64,000 nt of DNA from Pseudomonadota bacterium. GTDB lineage: Bacteria; Pseudomonadota; Gammaproteobacteria; Burkholderiales; Rhodocyclaceae. Positions within the stretch are counted from its first letter, which is position 1. The number at the start of each line of letters is the position of its first letter. A program made the position numbers and the translations under genes. Shown here in pieces: positions 33,882 through 41,755 of this stretch. The notes under the pieces were generated by a model. That model was not told where the DNA came from. It was given only the letters and a program-made list of their open reading frames with translations, and did not search any database. The stretch is from assembly GCA_021849505.1 (NCBI GenBank), contig JAJZSW010000001.1, positions 1 to 64,000 on the forward strand. The letters run 5' to 3'.

Positions 33882-35240
33882 ATGAATTCAAACCTCAAGC
33901 TGCCGCCCCATTCTATCGAAGCCGAGCAGTCGCTGATCGGCGGCCTGCTGCTCGACAACAGCGCCTGGGACCGCATTGCCGACATCGTCAGCGAAGCGGA
34001 CTTCTACCGCGATGACCACCGGCGCATCTTCGCGCACATCCGCAAGCTTGTCGAAACCGGCCGTCCCGCCGACGTGGTGACGGTCTACGAGTCGATCGAG
34101 CATGCCAACCAGGCCGAGCAGACCGGCGGCTTGGCTTACCTTGGCGAAATGGCAAATGCAGTTGTGTCGACACGCAATATAAGAAGCCATGCTCAGATTG
34201 TGCGTGAGAAGACAATCGAGCGACAAGCACTAACGGCGATCGAGGACTTCCAGGGCAGAGGCAACTTCACTGCGCGGGCCCACAAGCTTTCTCAAGTCAT
34301 AACATCTCTTGCGACCGAGGCTGCGGAGCGCGGCTTGCCTGCATCGCGGAAATTCAGCGAAATCGCTGCAGCGCCAGCCATCGATTTCGACTACGCTCTG
34401 CCGGGCCTGCGTACTGGGAACGTTGGCGTCTTTGCTGGCTACGGTGGTGTCGGCAAAGGCTTCCTAGGCCTCGCACTGTCAATCGATGTTGCCCTCGGCC
34501 GAGGCAAGCTGACCGGCTTGCCGCTCTTAAAAGCTGGCAAGGCGGTTTTTGTCAGCATCGAAGACGATCAGGAGGCGCTGGACGCGCGGCTGCAAGCGTA
34601 CAGTCGGCACCTTGATGGTTCCGACCGTGCCGCGCTGGATGAGCGCCTGAGCGTCACGAGCGTCTATGGTTTGCCCGACTGGCAACTACTGAAGAGTGAT
34701 GAGCGTGGTGCACTGCATCAGAACGTCGCTGCAACCAATGCGATCGTCAGGGCGGCGCATGGCGCGCGCTTACTGATCATCGACACGGCGCGGAAGTTCT
34801 TCACCTTCGACGAAAACAAGAGCGACGAGGCATCGTTCACGCTCATGATTTGCGACCAGATCGCGCGAGAATCGGGCGCGGCCGTGCTGCTGGTACATCA
34901 CCTCTCAAAGCCGGCCGGCGACAGCAAAGATGAATTGCCAACAATTTTCTCGATCCGTGGGTCTTCGGCGCTCGTTGCTGATGCACGCTGGGCCGCCATC
35001 CTGGCAACGCCCCCATGCAAATTCGCAGAAGACAAGGGCATTGCCATCGACCGTAAGCGCTGGCGCGTGCTCGATGTCGGTAAGGTCAACCACGGCGGAG
35101 AGCCGGAAATGGCCCTGTTCCACCAGGACGAGCGCGGCGCGCTTGTGGCCGTACCGTGGCCCGCCGCTAGCCAGCGGCGAGAACCCAAGGCGACCGGGTC
35201 TGGCAAGTTTGGCCTGCGACCAGTCGCTACAGGAGGTTGA
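33882..35240 (+). CDS. Chimeric replicative helicase: host-DnaB N-terminal domain fused to IncQ RepA-like RecA/AAA_25 ATPase
   Basis: Residues LKLPPHSIEAEQSLIGGLLLDNSAWDRIADIVSEADFYRDDHRRIFAHIRKLVETGRPADVVTVYESIEHANQAEQTGGLAYLGE match host DnaB; C-terminal DYALPGLRTGNVGVFAGYGGVGKG, VFVSIEDDQEALDARL, RLLIIDTARKFFTFDENKSD, AAVLLVHHLSKP, RGSSALVADARW resemble RSF1010 RepA. Confidence 0.88.
   Translation: MNSNLKLPPHSIEAEQSLIGGLLLDNSAWDRIADIVSEADFYRDDHRRIFAHIRKLVETGRPADVVTVYESIEHANQAEQTGGLAYLGEMANAVVSTRNIRSHAQIVREKTIERQALTAIEDFQGRGNFTARAHKLSQVITSLATEAAERGLPASRKFSEIAAAPAIDFDYALPGLRTGNVGVFAGYGGVGKGFLGLALSIDVALGRGKLTGLPLLKAGKAVFVSIEDDQEALDARLQAYSRHLDGSDRAALDERLSVTSVYGLPDWQLLKSDERGALHQNVAATNAIVRAAHGARLLIIDTARKFFTFDENKSDEASFTLMICDQIARESGAAVLLVHHLSKPAGDSKDELPTIFSIRGSSALVADARWAAILATPPCKFAEDKGIAIDRKRWRVLDVGKVNHGGEPEMALFHQDERGALVAVPWPAASQRREPKATGSGKFGLRPVATGG
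33894..34160 (+). repeat. 267-bp direct repeat of host dnaB 5' region (partner 54953-55219)
   Basis: Gapless alignment by eye, 12 mismatches. Confidence 0.95.
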
Positions 35241-36039
35241 CATGCAGAAAAGAATAAAACTGCACCAGCACGTTGATGTAAGCACTGCCGCCCAGTGTCG
35301 AATCCCCATTTTCCAACCAACGCGCCGACCTAGATATATCAAGGGCGTCGAGGTATCGACGGGGTATGGTCGGGCAGTGATCGATGGAAAAATCGGCCAG
35401 CAGCATCGAGATTTCATCGAGTGCTGCAGGCTGACGGCACTTGAGCAGGGGCTGGATGGTGTGAACAGGTACTGCTGCATTGTCGACCCAAACAAGTTAC
35501 GTACTGCAATGAGTGCGGGAAAACGCACTAGCGAAGGCAAGACTGCGAGAGTCTGCTGGCTGCAACTCAAAGACATTGCCGAGGACTTGCGCCGCTGTGA
35601 AATTAGTGACGTCGAAATTTATTCTCGCCCCGGCTGGGGAGTAGTGACTGCGGGCATCCTTGATTCAGTCACATTCAAAGGGGTTGGTATTGTTGAGGGT
35701 AAAACTGGCCATGGCTGCCAGGTTGGGGAACGCGAGTTGTGGAAGGTCCCTTTTAGTGAGGCATGGACGAGCTTGATCGGTGTAGATTTGCCGGTCAGCT
35801 ACCGTGGGCAACTACAGTCAATCATCAAGCTTCGCCACGGCGTCAGCCAGGCGGTCGCACGCCTGATGCTTTCCCACTCGCCCGGCGCCACTTACAGCAT
35901 CAATGAGGCCTTGGCTTTTGTTGGTGCGGCCAGCATCTCTACCCGCCGCCACCGCCGCGGCGAGTTGCTTGCAGACGCCGATGCCCTGGCCGAAATGGGT
36001 ATCCTCATCGCGGGGGAGATGCTGGTGGCGGAAGCATAA
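35241..36039 (+). CDS. RepC-like replication initiator (IncQ-type, tentative)
   Basis: LQLKDIAEDLRR...KVPFSEAWTSLIGVDLPVSYRGQLQSIIKLRHGVSQAVARLMLSHSPGATYSINEALAFVGA...RRHRRGELLADADALAEMGILI follows the layout of RSF1010 RepC (paired winged-helix); immediately downstream of RepA-like gene. Confidence 0.55.
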
Positions 36040-36067
36040 TCCCGGCAGGCGGAAGCATAATCCCGGC
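36027..36067 (+). repeat. Two tandem 20-bp repeats (21-bp period) across the stop codon of the RepC-like gene
   Basis: GGCGGAAGCATAATCCCGGC at 36027-36046 and 36048-36067. Confidence 0.9.
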
Positions 36068-36127
36068 CCTATAGGCTTATAGGCCTAATAGGCATAGGCG
36101 GCGCCGCCCCGCCTTGAGGGTGGGCGG

Positions 36128-36571
36128 CTAGTGGAGTTTCTCAGTGGAATTCGGTTGCTGTGGTGTTACCAAAATGCGTAGAGCCATTCCAACTAGCTCT
36201 TCTCTCTCCGTTCTTGCCTTTACCTTGAGAATCGTTTCACCGTCAATCTGAAACGGCGCAAGAAAGAATGCCATCTGGGCAACCATAAACTTTGAACCGC
36301 TGCCAGGAATATCCTCGAGGTTTGGTGGTGTTGGAAGTGGGCCGGTAGTTAGCAACTCGGAGTCGTCCTCGCCCTTTAAAACCCGAACCTCAAGCTCCTT
36401 GAACGGGTCCGCGAAGTCTGTGACGACTTTTACTGCAATACTGAGCTTAGTGAGCACAACCGGCGCTGCCTGAACATGCAACTCGCCAGAGTAAACGCCC
36501 ATGTAGGACAGCTTATTTCCTACCTCCTCGCGAATGTCATCGCAGTAAATTACTTCAATATGCCGAGTCAT
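36128..36571 (-). CDS. Conserved hypothetical protein (DUF6941-like, tentative)
   Basis: MTRHIEVIYCDDIREEVGNKLSYMGVYSGELHV...; overlaps the start of the downstream-oriented XRE gene. Confidence 0.5.
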   Translation of the reverse strand: MTRHIEVIYCDDIREEVGNKLSYMGVYSGELHVQAAPVVLTKLSIAVKVVTDFADPFKELEVRVLKGEDDSELLTTGPLPTPPNLEDIPGSGSKFMVAQMAFFLAPFQIDGETILKVKARTEREELVGMALRILVTPQQPNSTEKLH

Positions 36572-37083
36572 GCGATTTTCTCTTGCGTGTTCTTAAAGGC
36601 TTCCGCGAGTTGGTCGCGGCTTACCCCGAAGATTTCGACAAGCCGCTCAAATGTTGAGTGAAATATGTCACTACGCTTGCCGGATTCGATCATCGAGTAG
36701 CTTGACTGTGAGTTGCCGAGTAAATCGGCAACTTGAGCTTGTGAAAGACCAGACCTAAGCCGCAAGGAGCTCAAGGTTATCTTTTGCTCAGTCTCTTCAA
36801 ACTGAGACGCCAATCGCTTGCGCGCCCGTGCCAATGCCTCGGCGCGGCGGGGATTAGCCTCGCTTTTCTGCACGACTTCGCCAATCTCTGTGTAGCCGGC
36901 GGGAATGGGTGCATGTATTACCTGCTCTACGATGGCGATCACATTTTCCGCTTTGGAGCCTGGATTCAGCAGGGCATAGGATGATCCATACCGCTTAATA
37001 GCGGGGGATGTCGAGATCGTCGTAGGCTGCGAGGATTTTTTGGGAGCGAGGGTGGTTGAGGTCATAGTCGAATTCCCGATCAA
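36568..37083 (-). CDS. XRE-family HTH antitoxin
   Basis: LSSLRLRSGLSQAQVADLLGNSQSSYSMIESGKRSDIFHSTFERLVEIFGVS. Confidence 0.75.
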   Translation of the reverse strand: MIGNSTMTSTTLAPKKSSQPTTISTSPAIKRYGSSYALLNPGSKAENVIAIVEQVIHAPIPAGYTEIGEVVQKSEANPRRAEALARARKRLASQFEETEQKITLSSLRLRSGLSQAQVADLLGNSQSSYSMIESGKRSDIFHSTFERLVEIFGVSRDQLAEAFKNTQEKIA

Positions 37084-37423
37084 GTATCCCTAGAACGTAG
37101 TAGCGAAGTTCTCCAGGGTGGAAGGCATAGACGATGCGGTACTTAGAGGCAGCGCTCTCTATCCATAAGAGCTTAAGCCGCCATAAGTTGTACTTGCTTT
37201 TCTTTGTGGCTTCCCACTCGGTTACGTTGAAAGGAACATCTTCATATCTCACGTAGCCTTTGCGCGTGAGGCAATCGAGAGTGTCTTGGTTGTTTCTAGC
37301 TTCGTCAAGAAACACCTCAATATCCGCCGCCGCGTCCTCATCAACCTCATAAATGAGATCCAGGTCGGCCTCGGCATCCTCATGCAGGACCAACGAGAAA
37401 GTACGATTCGGAAAGTATCTCAT
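36995..37423 (-). CDS. RelE/ParE-like toxin
   Basis: FSLVLHEDAEADLDLIYEVDEDAAADIEVFLDEA...LWRLKLLWIESAASKYRIVYAFHPGELRYYVLGILDREFDYD; precedes XRE gene on the same strand. Confidence 0.7.
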   Translation of the reverse strand: MRYFPNRTFSLVLHEDAEADLDLIYEVDEDAAADIEVFLDEARNNQDTLDCLTRKGYVRYEDVPFNVTEWEATKKSKYNLWRLKLLWIESAASKYRIVYAFHPGELRYYVLGILDREFDYDLNHPRSQKILAAYDDLDIPRY

Positions 37424-37532
37424 ATCTTTGAAGGTATAACAAGGTGCTTCTAATGCGTAAGCATACGGTCAATCCCCCTTGTTACCAAGCGAATTTCTCC
37501 GTCGTGGACGCACTTCCCGCCGTCTCTAAGGT

Positions 37533-37700
37533 AATTCCCTAGGGAATTAGGGGCGCTTGCGCCGCCCGTTTGGCATGCCAAACAAAAAATCGCGCCGGGG
37601 GCTGGCTTGCAGCCAGCCGGCCCAGCCTGCGGCTGGGGACAGAAGCCAACCAGCCGCCTGCAAGCAGGCGGAAAAGACGCGGGCTTTTTGGCTCGCCTGC
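37533..37700. repeat. Cluster of perfect palindromes
   Basis: AATTCCCTAGGGAATT (37533-37548), GTTTGGCATGCCAAAC (37568-37583), GCTGGCTTGCAGCCAGC, CCGCCTGCAAGCAGGCGG. Confidence 0.85.
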
Positions 37701-38038
37701 GGCGTGCCAGCCCGCGCCGTGGTGGTGAAGGCGCGTGGATGCTGCCCATCCTTTCTCTGTTTAGCTCTTCAGAGCCGCTCATCGCTGCTCGATCGCTCGC
37801 CAGCGGCGGGCTTAGACCGGGCGCCGCGCGCCCTGCATTGAGTCACGCCAGCCGGCGTGCCTGCGCCTCATCCTCGCCTGCGGCTGCGGTAATGCTCGGC
37901 CCGGCCCTGCGGGCTGCCCGTCTGTCATGCCTCATTGCTCCAGCCCGAAACCCCGCTGGCGCCCTGCGGGGCGCGCTCTCCGCTGCTCTTCGTGAAGCGG
38001 CTCCGAAGAGCAGAACAAAACAGCGAAAGGAGAAAGTC

Positions 38039-38524
38039 ATGGCAGCAACCACCATCACCACCACCAACGACGCGGGGCGCTGCCCCACACCCCGGAAGCT
38101 CACCAAAGAGCAGATTTCGGAACCCCAAGACATCTTTGAAATCTTTGGCGAACCAATCCATACCTATACCCGCCAGCAGGCGATCGACGACGGTTTTTTG
38201 ATCGACGTTTCTTCCATGGCCAATGAAGCGGGGATCGTTTTTCCAGTGGCAATGACAAGGGCGGCGTGGGCGGACTGCGTGGAATGGACAGATGCGGACA
38301 GCAAGCGCCAGACCTACCAGGACGAGGCAGGCCGACTCTGGGACGTTCTCTGGATGCTGAAGCTCGCAGCGCGCCGCGGTGGATCCGAAATCCGGTTCCA
38401 GCTCTACCGCGTGCCGCGTGGTGGCCGAGGCATCAAGCCGCGCCTGGCAGTGCTCAAGGCGATCTGCGGGCCTGGCGATGCCGGCGAGCCGGTCATCACG
38501 ATCTGCATGCCTGACGAAGATTGA
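38039..38524 (+). CDS. DUF6573-like plasmid/ICE protein
   Basis: IFGEPIHTYTRQQAIDDGFLIDVSSMANEAGIVFPVAMTRAAWADCVEWTDADSKRQTYQDEAGRLWDVLWM. Confidence 0.7.
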   Translation: MAATTITTTNDAGRCPTPRKLTKEQISEPQDIFEIFGEPIHTYTRQQAIDDGFLIDVSSMANEAGIVFPVAMTRAAWADCVEWTDADSKRQTYQDEAGRLWDVLWMLKLAARRGGSEIRFQLYRVPRGGRGIKPRLAVLKAICGPGDAGEPVITICMPDED

Positions 38525-38574
38525 CCGCAGGCCTGCATTTATCACAGACGAATTTGCACACGAGGCAAGAGATT

Positions 38575-39207
38575 ATGAGCTACAGACACCGCACCGAAGG
38601 CGACCGCGCGAAGGACTCCGCAGCTGAGATAAGCCGCACATCAAGCACCCTGCGAAAGCTGGCGGTAGTGCTTGAAGGCTTAATCGAGAGCGATCGACGG
38701 AAGTTGCTCGACGCTGCTGCAATCCTTGCAGCAGCTGGTCGTGAAAAAAAGGCATCCGCAAAGAAGCTCAAGGATGCCGAGATCGCTATCGAAAAGGCTT
38801 CCGAAAAAGCAGAAGCCGAGGCCGGCGCCATCCTCGATGCCTGGCCGCAAAGTGACCTGCCAGACCAGATTGCTCTTTGCCTTGCCTGGAGCGACCGCTG
38901 GATCTTTGAAGGTGAGGATCTGCTGCGTGAGGCCCTGAAGGGCTACACCGGTTACAACGGCCAGCACTACCCGGCGACCCGCAGGAACCTGGAGTCGGTG
39001 ATCAATGAAGCCCGACGCGCCCTGCAGCGCGAGGCGGCCAAACGTGCCAGCCGTAAGGGGCAACCGGTAGCCGAATTCCTGGGCACCGTGCGCGAGGCGG
39101 CGGAGGCAGCCAGGCAAAGCGACAAATGCCGGGAACTTGTCCAGGCCTGGCGCGTTGCGCTGGTGGCCGAACAGATCACCGAAGCGAACAAAGGGGGAAT
39201 GAAATGA
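38575..39207 (+). CDS. Hypothetical coiled-coil protein of element
   Basis: ORF in tra-region operon, helical composition. Confidence 0.5.
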   Translation: MSYRHRTEGDRAKDSAAEISRTSSTLRKLAVVLEGLIESDRRKLLDAAAILAAAGREKKASAKKLKDAEIAIEKASEKAEAEAGAILDAWPQSDLPDQIALCLAWSDRWIFEGEDLLREALKGYTGYNGQHYPATRRNLESVINEARRALQREAAKRASRKGQPVAEFLGTVREAAEAARQSDKCRELVQAWRVALVAEQITEANKGGMK

Positions 39208-39530
39208 AAATCGAAGGTGGTTTCTGGCAAAACTTCAAAGCAGCCCTTGGCCTCGGCCTGGGCGGAGGCCTCGGCGCCGGCTTCGGCTGGCGCGTCGGGC
39301 AGTGGCTGGGCGATCTCTTCATCCGCCTGATGAAGTGGATCGGCATCCTCGCGATCGGTGCCGGTGCGAGCTGGTATGCCGGCGTAGGCAACCAGAAGCC
39401 GCCCGAGCAGATCCAGCGCGAGGGCAAGGAGGCGCGGGCTCATCTCGAGAAAACCAACCCTGAGATGTTGAAGTTCGCCGACAAATACATCGCTGCCCAG
39501 AAAGAAAAGCAAGGAGCCGGCCGTGACTGA
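39204..39530 (+). CDS. Small glycine-rich membrane protein
   Basis: ALGLGLGGGLGAGFGWRVGQWLGDLFIRLMKWIGILAIGAGASW; ATGA overlap with upstream ORF. Confidence 0.55.
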   Translation: MKIEGGFWQNFKAALGLGLGGGLGAGFGWRVGQWLGDLFIRLMKWIGILAIGAGASWYAGVGNQKPPEQIQREGKEARAHLEKTNPEMLKFADKYIAAQKEKQGAGRD

Positions 39531-39867
39531 CATCGCCCTGCTCAACCGTACTTATTTTCAATGCCTGCGGGTCGCGGCCGTGCGATCCGTGCCCAAGGCC
39601 TGCACGGGTTTCGGCGTCCACAAGGAAATCGCAGAGGCCGTCGCCGCCATGACCATGGAAGACATCAAGCGGCTTTGCCTGCCCGGCCTCGTGCTCTTCG
39701 ACTTGAAGCTCACCCCGGCGCAATTCAAGGCCTTGCTCAAGGCGCCCGGACATGCCCAGCGCCAGGTGATGGCGATGCTGGCAGCCACGGAGGCGGAGAA
39801 GATGGCCGCGACCCCGCATCTCAATAGTAAGGGGCGACGTGCCCCGGCAAAAACAAGGAGCAAATAA
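39523..39867 (+). CDS. Possible FlhD-like regulator (remote)
   Basis: LNRTYFQCLRVAAVRSVPKACTGFGVHKEIAEAVAAMTMEDIKRLCLPGLVLFDLKLTPAQFKALL resembles the FlhD pattern of helix, FG/LG(I/V)xxExAxxxAxLT and I/V-KLxxxxxLxxxF/L. Confidence 0.4.
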   Translation: MTDIALLNRTYFQCLRVAAVRSVPKACTGFGVHKEIAEAVAAMTMEDIKRLCLPGLVLFDLKLTPAQFKALLKAPGHAQRQVMAMLAATEAEKMAATPHLNSKGRRAPAKTRSK

Positions 39868-40763
39868 TGGACTTCAAAGCATTTTTCAAAGAACAGATGC
39901 GCCCCATGTCCGCCGAGGACAAGGCGCGGCACGCCGGCTATTCGGATCTTGTTGCCAAGACGTTCCGCCGCTTGATCGGCGCGGCGGTATTTCTGCTGCT
40001 GCTCGTCGTGGTGCTGCAGACCGTTATCGGCACCGCCCAAGCCGGCGGCGGTGGCGGTATGACTGGCGGCGCCACCGAGTTCACCCAGATCAAGAACAAC
40101 GTGGAAATGTCGCTCCAGACGGTCGAGAGCAAGCTACAGACGTTCGAGCAAATCGAGCAGACCTACCTGAGCCGGCTGCAGCAGTTGAAGCAATCCATCG
40201 GTGAATACACCGCGCCCTTCCAGCAAACGATGGCCACCTGGCAGCGCGTGCGTGACGTGCAGACCCGCCTGGGCAATCTGCAATACAACCTCGGCAACAT
40301 GAAAGACATGATGGACGCCCGGTACCGTGAATTCGCGGCGTCGCCGCTGACTTTTCTTGAATGGCAGGCGCGCGAACTGCGATACATCCAGCGGAACGAT
40401 GCCACCGCCCGGGCGAAGCTCGAAGCCAATCGCCAAGTGATCGAAAGCACCGGGGACAGCCTGACCTCATTGAAGCGCGCGGCCGAAGGTCTGGACGCCT
40501 CGACGGGCACCCACCAGGCGACGCGGATGCTCGGCCCGATGCTGACCACCATCGGCGGGGACATCAACAAGCTGATCACCATTACCGCCATCAGTAATGA
40601 AAACGCGGCCGAGCAGAAGCACGTCGAGGCGGCGAAGGAGGAGGCGAAGCTGGCCGACTACGCGAAGTGGAAAGCCGAGCAGGACAAGATCAACGCGGCG
40701 CAGAAAGCAGAGTTCGAGAGGATGCAGCAAGGCTGGAAGCAATACCGCGGGGGCGCTCGGTAA
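39867..40763 (+). CDS. VirB5/TrbJ-like conjugal transfer protein
   Basis: N-terminal TM, GGATEFTQIKNNVEMSLQTVESKLQTFEQIEQTYLSRLQQLKQ; precedes VirB6/TrbL-like gene. Confidence 0.72.
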   Translation: MDFKAFFKEQMRPMSAEDKARHAGYSDLVAKTFRRLIGAAVFLLLLVVVLQTVIGTAQAGGGGGMTGGATEFTQIKNNVEMSLQTVESKLQTFEQIEQTYLSRLQQLKQSIGEYTAPFQQTMATWQRVRDVQTRLGNLQYNLGNMKDMMDARYREFAASPLTFLEWQARELRYIQRNDATARAKLEANRQVIESTGDSLTSLKRAAEGLDASTGTHQATRMLGPMLTTIGGDINKLITITAISNENAAEQKHVEAAKEEAKLADYAKWKAEQDKINAAQKAEFERMQQGWKQYRGGAR

Positions 40764-41737
40764 TGGAAGCGACCGCACTTTTCAACCAGGTCCTCGCGGC
40801 CATCACGGCCCACGGGGCGGCAATGACGCCGCGGCTAGTGCCCTTCGGTACTCAGCTGCTGTTTTACTTTGGGGTGATCGTGATCAGCTGGAGAGTGATT
40901 ACCGCAGTGCTAGCCGACACAGACATCCGCGGGATCCTGGTGAAGCTACTGCCTCTCTCGATCGTCCTCGGGGTAGCAAGTTGGCTCATTAAAGACCTCG
41001 ACTCGCATGCCGAGGCTTTTGTAAGTGGCTTCGACTGGGTCGCCATCACGGTGACCGGCGCTGCTCCAGGCAGCTCACCCCTCGACGCGACGATGGGCAG
41101 CCTTGGGCGGGTCGCGAACAGCCTCTGGCTCAGCATGGGCAGCTCGGGAGATACGCCCCCGGACTGGATCGATACTATAAAAAATACACTGAGCGGGGGA
41201 GCGGCATTCTGGCTGAAGGTTTTTACGCTTGCAATCATGATCATCGTGGCCGCCATCACAGCCGCTATCTACGTGATGAGCCAGGTCCTGGTCGGGGTCG
41301 GCATCGCCCTTGCGCCTGTTTGCATTCCGTTCATCGCACTGCCCAAGCTGAACTTCGTTTTTGAAGGCTGGTTGAAGTTCGTCTGGACGGCGGCAGTCAT
41401 GCGATTGGTCGGGCAGGTGATGTTGAGCTTCGGCGCCGCGCTGACCGATTCTTTGCTCACGCTTGACCGCGTGATCATGCAAGCCGGCCAGGATCCTCGC
41501 ACGCTGAATTTGATGGCTTCGATCGCGGTTCTGTTCGTTGCCATCGTTCAACTCATCCTCGCCACTCAGATCCCCTCGATCGCCCAGGCGCTCACAAGCG
41601 GCGGCGTTGGCGGCGCGCTCGACACAAGCCCGGTTTCTAAAGCTGCTGGCAAAGGACTGGCTGCGGCAAGAAGCGCCGGCGACGCAGGCAAGGCGGGTGT
41701 GAAAAAAACGATCGATGTATTCCGGAAACCCAAATAA
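40763..41737 (+). CDS. VirB6/TrbL-like conjugal transfer membrane protein
   Basis: Multi-TM; YVMSQVLVGVGIALAPVCIPFIALPKLNFVFEGWLKFVWTAAVMRLVGQVM typical TrbL/VirB6 core. Confidence 0.8.
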   Translation: MEATALFNQVLAAITAHGAAMTPRLVPFGTQLLFYFGVIVISWRVITAVLADTDIRGILVKLLPLSIVLGVASWLIKDLDSHAEAFVSGFDWVAITVTGAAPGSSPLDATMGSLGRVANSLWLSMGSSGDTPPDWIDTIKNTLSGGAAFWLKVFTLAIMIIVAAITAAIYVMSQVLVGVGIALAPVCIPFIALPKLNFVFEGWLKFVWTAAVMRLVGQVMLSFGAALTDSLLTLDRVIMQAGQDPRTLNLMASIAVLFVAIVQLILATQIPSIAQALTSGGVGGALDTSPVSKAAGKGLAAARSAGDAGKAGVKKTIDVFRKPK

Positions 41738-41755
41738 CCAACCAAGGAGATTTTC

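Noticed and set aside
33882-35240. Simple truncated duplicate of host dnaB
   Set aside because: Only the first ~89 codons match; the remainder is a distinct RepA-type ATPase with an intact frame to the stop, so it is a fusion and not a degraded copy
33882-35240. Assembly artefact joining dnaB to the element
   Set aside because: The 267-bp segment carries 12 scattered differences from host dnaB and diverged but in-register sequence beyond it; a misassembly would give identity. Long reads would still be a sensible confirmation
37607-38038. N-terminal 144-aa extension of the DUF6573-like ORF
   Set aside because: Covers the palindrome-rich region and is low-complexity; the conserved protein starts at 38039 with RBS-like AAAGGAG upstream
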